From Candidatus Thorarchaeota archaeon (GTDB lineage Archaea; Asgardarchaeota; Thorarchaeia; Thorarchaeales; Thorarchaeaceae): a stretch of 64,000 nucleotides of DNA. Made by a program: the position numbers and the translations under genes. Shown here in pieces: positions 59,801 through 64,000 of the stretch. Location: assembly GCA_013388835.1 (NCBI GenBank), contig JACAEL010000006.1:53167-117166 (forward strand), read 5' to 3'. Position 1 is the stretch's first letter; every line of letters starts with the position of its first letter. Under the pieces are notes generated by a model. The model had not been told where the DNA came from and did not search any database. It was given only the letters and a program-made list of their open reading frames with translations.

Positions 59801-62800
59801 GCGCGCCAACTGTGGGGGTGGCGTAGGTGTACGCTATTCTGATGATGACCTTAAAGGACAGGCTCTGCTGCTGATACCCAGACTTGTCTATGGTGAGGTT
59901 GTAGAGGTGCTCACCGGCTCCAAGTCCTGTGACATTCACGGTTACCCTGTAGTTGCCGCTGCCCAGGTCCTGTGGGTTGTAGATGGAGATGCCAGCGGCC
60001 CAGATGGTCGCACCGGTGATTCCCAGAGACCGGTCAGTATCAATGTATGAGATGGACACCAAGAAGTCAGTGTCGAATGGGGTCGTGACGGCCCTGTCAG
60101 GTGAGGACATCTCGCTGTTTGCAGGCCTGAACCTGAATGTGATTACCAGACTTGAGCTCTGCAGAGTGGCGTTTGTCGGTGTGAAGGTGACCGTGATTGT
60201 GTAGTAGCCTTCTGGGAAGAAGGTATAGCTAATCGTCAGACCATAGCGGCCCGATGGAGCGCTGATCTCACTCAGCGATATGGGATAGGTGTATGATGTA
60301 TTCTTTGCGGAGAAGTGGCTTTGAGTCTCACCCTTGACTAGCTGTCCGTAGTATGGGCCCCATTGGCTGATCTCGATTCGCAGGACTATGTAGAAGTCGT
60401 CTCCATTGGGGTAGACAAGGTCGCTTGGCTCATGGTATAGATACGTCGAGAGGGCCGTGATGTCAATGTCGAAATTGTAGGTGCTCGGGTTGTTGTAGAT
60501 GCCCGTCATTGTGACTGTCAGAGCAACTGTGTGAGTACCTACGGTCCAGCTGTTCGTCGGGAGGTCAACATCAAGATCAGATGGTGAGTTCTCGTTGTAG
60601 TCAGAATAGCCTGCAGTGGCAAATGACAGAGATGATACGTAGGCATGACTGAGAGTGCCAGCAGTGTCAAGGTCCGTTATGACCACTTGGAGGTGGGTGC
60701 TATTGCCATAGGGAGCTGTGAGGCTACCTGTGACCGTGACGGAAGTGTAGTGCTTCCGTATCTCTATGCTGAAGACATAGTTGGTCGGGATCTGATAGGT
60801 CGACCCGCTCATCACGACCGCAATCGTCACCGACCTGTTACCAACTGGCCATGTGCTTGTCGTCAGTGTCACTTCGTAGCTAGACGGAGAGTTGACTGTC
60901 TGCGAGCCACCGGACCAAGTGAAGGAGAATGAGGAGACGCTCCCAATCGGCACACTGGTCCCCGTGTCCGTGTCGACAAGGACAACGGTCAGCATCGTGT
61001 TCATGTTGGCAGGCGTTACAAGGTCACCTTGCACAGAGACCGTCGTGATGTGCGATCTCAGCGTGAAGGTCACATTCACCTCGGCATCAGCAACGTAGGC
61101 CCCGGCTTTCGATACGACGAACACAAACCAGTGGTCCCCGAGGGCCAGATTGCCAGTGTAGAGTGACAGGTTGTATCTGCCATCTCCCTCGGACACAGGC
61201 GTTATGGAAGTCCCGTTTGAGAACCTGATTGTAGCACCTGTGATTGGAGTGGAGCTGAAAGTGTCACGATAGACCAGTGTGACCGTGAAAGGTTGACCAA
61301 CAGGAGTTGTCGTGACGTCTGTGTAAGTGAGCTCGGTCGTGTGTGAGAGGTCCAGACTGAAGTACATGCTTGCAGCGATGTAGTAGTCATGCGACGACCA
61401 GATGTCAATGCGCCAGCGCCTGTTCTCCACAAGGTCGCTCGTGTTGAGTGTGAGCCCATATCGTCCATTGCCATAGTCGTTGAGCGTCTTGACCTGGGGG
61501 CTGCCTGAGACAGTCCAGTTCATTTTCACCGTCGCGCCTGATACCTTCTCGGAGTTCACAGTGTCGGTCAGCTCGACTTCTACATACAGGACTTCGCCGG
61601 TCAGTCTTGCTGAAACTCCATCGCCCACGGCATCACCGGGTGACTTCAGCGATAGGGAGGTCGCATGTTTCACAATGAAGCGCCTCTCGTACAGGCCGGT
61701 CCCGTCATCAACAGTCGCGCCGTCCTTGTAGTGGACACTTACAGTCCAGACTCCTGCGGGAGCGGTCGAGTCGAGCACCTTGACCCATGTGGGTGTGAGA
61801 CTGGTCCGCTCGATCTCAGCACCGACAGTCCTGAACTCACCTGGGTTGTTGATGTTGGCATATTCGGTGGCAATCCAGCCTGCACCACGCTGAACAGTGG
61901 AAACACGTAGTTCATCGATGCCGCTACTGGCTGGAAGATATGCATACCCCGAAGCAAGGTCAGCCGTGTCGGCACGCCCTCCGCCGAGTCCCCAGTCGCC
62001 ACTGAATGACAGAGAGCCGGTGTTCGCAGTCCCAACGGTACCACTCGACGTCTCGTCGACACCATTGATGTAAATCTTGTTCGCAGACATCGTATCTGAG
62101 TCAAGCAGCACAGAGAAGAAGTACCAGCCTGCGGTCCACAATGTCCTTGTCGTATACTTGTAACGGGCAGAGTCCGAGTTCTCCATCTTGAAGACAAGAG
62201 TGCCTCTCGGTACTGAGCCCTGCCCATAGTCGGTGCCGACAAGGGCGATATGCATGTTAGTGCTGGTGCTCAGGTACTTCTCCATGACAACATAGCTCGT
62301 CGCTGAGCTACTTGAGAAGGCTGCATTGAGGTAGAACCAACCCGATATCGTGACATCGGCGCTGGGATCGAGAGACTTGGTTGAGGTGACTCTGATCCAG
62401 TCGTTGCCATCAAGAGCCTGCCCGTAACCAACTCGCGCTAGGTATTCTACTGTGCCGTTCTGGTTTCCATCGTACCCGTGGCCGGTCGAATCATAATGGG
62501 TGCCTGTCGTCTGCTCATCGTTGACATCTTCCGTGAGATGCCACACAGCGCTGTAGTCGTTGGTCCAGACCTTGGAGGGCGCCTCCTGGGCACCCACGAC
62601 CGTGTTGCCGTAGTACATGTAGAAGACCGTGTCAGCTACATCCGTGAGGTTGACCTTCACCCAAGCGACCAGTCGAGCCTGAGTTGGATTGTAGTCCTGT
62701 CTGAAGTATTCAAGGTCATGAGGCACTATCTTGCCATTCTGGACGAACAGGATGTCGTCACCATCAGCCTGGACCTTGCTTGAATCGTGAAGGTCAGAGT

Positions 62801-64000
62801 CTAGGATGTCTATGAGAACAGGGAAGTTCGTCTGGTCGCCGGTCACTTGGCTCCCTGCCACCGTGATCTGCTTCCTGTATCTGAACGACGGAATCTCGTG
62901 CGAGGGAGTCCCAGTCGACGTGCTCGTATTGGTGTACCATGTTGTCCCAGTGGGGCTCGTCAGAGTCAGCACCTGTCTCGCGTTGGTAATCCATGGCACG
63001 GTTGCCCTGAACTCCATCGTGTTACCCACTGTGAAGTTAGCCGTCTGTCCCATTGAACCGCCGTTGAGACCCAATAACAAGTTGGAAACATAGTTGTAAC
63101 CAGTGAAGTTGAGTGCCCATACGCCGAAGACATCAACCGCCGCAGCACTCACCGTCAGCGTGCTTCCCTCATACCACCACTGTGTTCCGTATGTCTTGGT
63201 GACACCGAGTGGATTCGTGACCGTTAGAGGACGCCACTCCTCCTGCGGAAACTCAACTGAGAACTGCAGGCTTGTCGTGGACTGTGGCGGAGACACGAGG
63301 ACTCTGGCTGTCCACGCGACATTGGTTGCGTTCACAACGTGATAGGTGGTTCCATTTGCTAGGTTCTCGTCGAGTGTCTGACCGTTGCCCGAGATGTCGG
63401 TCTTCATCAGCACGTCAAGAGTCACATCAGTCGGGCTGTTGGTCGTGTAGATGACACGAATGGTGTCACCCGAAGTCCAGATGGAGGGGTTTACGCTTTC
63501 AGTTCCTACGCTGTAGAAGGTCGAGGGGGAGTTCTGGTTGCGGTACTCGGTCAGAATCCAGTCAGCGCTCAACACTGACTGGGTGAGTCGAACTTCGTCC
63601 AAGCGGCCGTCCAAGTACCTTGTCGCTCCAAGGTTCAGATTGTTGTTGGCAAAGACAACAACGTCAACCGAGTTGTATAGGTCGGTTCCAGCCACTGTGA
63701 CAGCCTGAACGAGAACACCGTTCGCGTAGGCGCGCAGCTGGTCTGTGGCACCATCCCATGACCAAACAAGATAGTACCAGGTCCCAGTAGAAACACTACA
63801 ACTGGTGAGATAGGCCCCTCCTGTGCTGTCAGTCCGAATCCGATTCAAGAATCCGTATGTATCATTGATAAGGCTCGCAAAGATGTGTCCGGAGGAAGAT
63901 GTGGTGGGGCTCTTTGAAACAAGACGTGGATAGTATGAGGCTGTCGTGTCTAGGTTTGCCCACACGCCAAGAGTCAGTGAGGTCCAGCTGTCAGTGTACA
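53808..64000 (-). CDS. Giant Ig-repeat surface protein with LamG/DUF2341 head and cytoplasmic tail (5' end outside window)
   Basis: At least 3395 residues; the frame is open at the right edge, so the N-terminus is missing. From the visible N-terminus: a LamG/concanavalin-like domain (ASYYPRLVSK, YLDGRLDEVRLTQS), a beta domain, a DUF2341-type domain (RYRKQITVAG, WVKVNLTDVADTVFYMYYGN), and a second LamG (RVTSTKSLDPSADVTISGWF). About twenty Ig-like repeats of roughly 90-100 residues follow, with the core pattern DxxxGxxIxGAxIxxxxxxYxVxxNTSxLxxG. A single transmembrane helix (ISLVVILLLGTYVKVW) then leads to a charged cytoplasmic tail of about 240 residues with coiled-coil character. This is a cell-surface stalk or adhesin with an inside face that could contact other proteins. 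It is convergent with the RadA paralogue. Confidence 0.86.
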   Translation of the reverse strand, partial: YTDSWTSLTLGVWANLDTTASYYPRLVSKSPTTSSSGHIFASLINDTYGFLNRIRTDSTGGAYLTSCSVSTGTWYYLVWSWDGATDQLRAYANGVLVQAVTVAGTDLYNSVDVVVFANNNLNLGATRYLDGRLDEVRLTQSVLSADWILTEYRNQNSPSTFYSVGTESVNPSIWTSGDTIRVIYTTNSPTDVTLDVLMKTDISGNGQTLDENLANGTTYHVVNATNVAWTARVLVSPPQSTTSLQFSVEFPQEEWRPLTVTNPLGVTKTYGTQWWYEGSTLTVSAAAVDVFGVWALNFTGYNYVSNLLLGLNGGSMGQTANFTVGNTMEFRATVPWITNARQVLTLTSPTGTTWYTNTSTSTGTPSHEIPSFRYRKQITVAGSQVTGDQTNFPVLIDILDSDLHDSSKVQADGDDILFVQNGKIVPHDLEYFRQDYNPTQARLVAWVKVNLTDVADTVFYMYYGNTVVGAQEAPSKVWTNDYSAVWHLTEDVNDEQTTGTHYDSTGHGYDGNQNGTVEYLARVGYGQALDGNDWIRVTSTKSLDPSADVTISGWFYLNAAFSSSSATSYVVMEKYLSTSTNMHIALVGTDYGQGSVPRGTLVFKMENSDSARYKYTTRTLWTAGWYFFSVLLDSDTMSANKIYINGVDETSSGTVGTANTGSLSFSGDWGLGGGRADTADLASGYAYLPASSGIDELRVSTVQRGAGWIATEYANINNPGEFRTVGAEIERTSLTPTWVKVLDSTAPAGVWTVSVHYKDGATVDDGTGLYERRFIVKHATSLSLKSPGDAVGDGVSARLTGEVLYVEVELTDTVNSEKVSGATVKMNWTVSGSPQVKTLNDYGNGRYGLTLNTSDLVENRRWRIDIWSSHDYYIAASMYFSLDLSHTTELTYTDVTTTPVGQPFTVTLVYRDTFSSTPITGATIRFSNGTSITPVSEGDGRYNLSLYTGNLALGDHWFVFVVSKAGAYVADAEVNVTFTLRSHITTVSVQGDLVTPANMNTMLTVVLVDTDTGTSVPIGSVSSFSFTWSGGSQTVNSPSSYEVTLTTSTWPVGNRSVTIAVVMSGSTYQIPTNYVFSIEIRKHYTSVTVTGSLTAPYGNSTHLQVVITDLDTAGTLSHAYVSSLSFATAGYSDYNENSPSDLDVDLPTNSWTVGTHTVALTVTMTGIYNNPSTYNFDIDITALSTYLYHEPSDLVYPNGDDFYIVLRIEISQWGPYYGQLVKGETQSHFSAKNTSYTYPISLSEISAPSGRYGLTISYTFFPEGYYTITVTFTPTNATLQSSSLVITFRFRPANSEMSSPDRAVTTPFDTDFLVSISYIDTDRSLGITGATIWAAGISIYNPQDLGSGNYRVTVNVTGLGAGEHLYNLTIDKSGYQQQSLSFKVIIRIAYTYATPTVGALDIPVGNDPVFYVTYWDIDHAVPVTPEFPFVMTSNWVRAVTWVYLPGEQRYRLTFPTEVNDVLEQNRVVTFNFSKGSNYQFGIFNITVTIRTHNTDFRLVSAVEPTSVTGNFTIEVFYGDLDDNTGIRSFYVSHRLANLTNPSLISYLYNHTVLGDGYYYIHVPASQFGLGIQNFTLYFNWTGPVYTYQNKTILVTGNVIGQDSKYVLLLAAEPTPYLGNMTYSFLYAELYSGAGNTNETGNVHVYVVFQGYTVDLKKVTIWEVDRVGAPGRYSIRFNNTLLGTTGLVYMIVHVDWSKGAPPYYTNRTDTVSVRILARDTLVSLSPPIPTAYGENATLVFTFDDVTGESSQPIAYNPLNMSVTLSLADYSITYNDADKSFTVSFNTSQFGSLGTKVFTLSITWAGAPFYANQTMKQVEFTILIRRTQVDFQNPDRTPFGGQAVFNVSYLDIAGPSVVGISDATLTLLYGASTIPGSYYTATTDGYGTWTVSFNASYFSLPGTYLLTVNFTYTGTYYRADASATRSIEIRLRTTILSAEPIGSVPYGTNMVTVVTFQDALTLVNIGSSTTLTILNETGVAWAFNLTWRPASQDYLLSISMVGQPLALDVQYTLHLNMSYAYVSPYYRWDDAYVTFSIRARASALDVQQSAAPAPYNEYAVFVMYYWDTDSETGISGSVSFLLEEHGVIPTGSYQVTPGASGVYTIQLNSTALTTLGIHYIRVTAIWTGGVPYHNNAQRNTTIRVTERPANVDIISPPSRTQFLDNMTFTFAYTDVVTLGYIVVSPANIRLYSNGTLLLQTDFMLTSLGSIFEVSINSTVLGTTPVTNLNLTIVVDWNSLVVPYYTDDATFLRVSTTGRSMFVELRPIEVTPILDLMNISFFIEDTDTGRPVENAIILFSSITVPGSMVEGVTYWLWRGTGVDAGWYTIRVDTAVLVTTGDFLFSLTVQWDPNVSPYYANRSAITLTGSVDLIWAVLQTDLPQPSSVQVTDDVFVLVQYRDNDHGQIGVSGASIEVRYINNGQIPAGLTIIEVSPGVYNVSFSTIDITTTGTWTLNITATRSLYTSSSVQPTFTVRLIDTALEPLQTTIIANWSAPVTLTANYLDLLHGNYTSGGTVTYSVGTVNGTLFEQGTSGTYSGVLDTTQVGSGTRVVTMSATASGYVQAVAVITLVLQPLPSDVKAIDPTEQIIETSKGSPVNITVYLSNPLTGIPIPSIYVQEVKAYWEGNGVYYNFAWNGTEGYYVLYLPGSATGAAPTVGTYDLRVSARLINYNPGLSQYKIILTQTKTYVELDEESGTTEQMSAVYSQMVNVTVRLTEFFNRNQSISNATLTWTVTALDVTGPLYPTGTPGYFSALINTSILAYGDQAVTIRAVPGDSELANSFRVITISIARINTEVLRPLEFVVPWGWAGPLDFVYWDSSFGRPILNASAAYVWGPFTGNAIELGAGVYRVYINTSLLVPGTKYPISMNFVKANHIEGSGTVTMTLQLIATEVLIDVDEQNQIEGSSRRLRVPMGDTLNITLFYNDTEMFVGGIEGAYATSESSLRNPDAMEPLPVILTELGNGYYSFIFDTNDLRLYSLLNSTKTILRDPYRLTIQIALGNRSTVEFRIDIYIIEIPTSHSASVTGTTFTLTHLSPLEFTLYFNDTWHGMGVSGAEFVVESTNPSVALVAESRPVDGQPGLYYVRLETVGLGTTTVMISLGKQYYSDISYSIVIVVEPNETDILISRVTTIGLPISLVVILLLGTYVKVWSVPKRIRQINGQLKAIRKGRMPRPVPGVKSRQELLASLFNSMFAEMGITRTAAQMPEESVGVDIPEMGELLIQLSILTRLSPQELGDFKADISKMRLSEQATFVKEVITQEALRAARRDNKSVEQVLEEVASEAKRRLGEIEATRAVVAEEAEEEAVILRPEDERPSTGGPAVSDRDVRPRTTPSREFETTTAPSERLSQFELEELRKELEAKGVPLHEIDTIMEQAKTLPRDLVEELVRSLTGDK

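Overview
The window looks like about 64 kb of chromosome from an archaeon, most plausibly an Asgard archaeon close to Thorarchaeia. This is inferred from gene content, not from any search. Archaeal markers are RFC-L, Orc1/Cdc6, TFB, TFE, an Rpb8-like RNA polymerase subunit, PAN, alpha-NAC, MBF1, A-type ATPase subunit D and GatD/GatE. Ferredoxin-linked 2-oxoacid oxidoreductases, ADP-forming acyl-CoA synthetase, HypF, an AASS-like lysine ketoglutarate reductase / saccharopine dehydrogenase pair and very large Ig-repeat surface proteins fit a peptide-fermenting Asgard archaeon.

Layout. 0-3.3 kb: replication and RNA modification genes (RFC-L fragment, TruA, a small winged helix protein, Orc1/Cdc6). 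3.4-13.5 kb: tRNA-Gly, an orphan KorA-like subunit, two secreted Ig-like proteins, RpoG/Rpo8, TFB, a type II/IV secretion ATPase with a small one-helix membrane protein, and tRNA-Glu. 13.6-25.7 kb: a membrane-anchored HerA/VirB4-like ATPase, isopentenyl phosphate kinase, uS10, GlmS, a two-helix small membrane protein, a class V aminotransferase without its PLP lysine, a nucleotidyltransferase, a winged helix protein preceded by a repeat-rich leader, and saccharopine dehydrogenase. 25.7-40.6 kb: lysine ketoglutarate reductase, a candidate replication origin, IorAB, HypF, several unknown genes, acyl-CoA synthetase alpha, an AAA ATPase plus ribbon-helix-helix (RHH) pair, and ATPase subunit D. 40.8-45.9 kb: alpha-NAC, a Trm5/TYW2-type enzyme, PAN, MBF1, TFE, DUF2110, tRNA-Val and tRNA-Leu. 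45.9-53.7 kb: GH1 glycosidase, a GDT1-type transporter, GatD, GatE, tRNA-Met, a decayed TnpB, a zinc ribbon protein and a RecA-fold paralogue. 53.8-64 kb: one giant Ig-repeat surface protein running off the right edge.

The most notable signal is a set of fifteen sites between 27.1 and 40.6 kb. Each is built from two to four GTAnTAC-like heptamers separated by 2 bp (9-bp period). They lie about 0.4-2.7 kb apart, inside genes as well as between them, and I saw only one comparable site elsewhere in the window. One overlaps the 3' end of a 107-residue protein with a disordered N-terminus and a C-terminal RHH domain (SegB/ParG-like architecture). Another lies just upstream of the adjoining AAA ATPase gene. 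At the left end of the array, 27.5-27.8 kb holds an inverted pair of near-identical ORB elements flanking an AT-rich core. I read this as a replication origin next to a centromere-like array, with an AAA ATPase plus RHH pair in place of ParA plus SegB. The sites and the gene pair are seen directly; the segregation role is inference.

Other observations: all five tRNA genes carry insertions of about 29-63 nt, three at non-canonical places; GatE and possibly the AAA ATPase appear to start at ATT; two enzymes have lost key active-site motifs.
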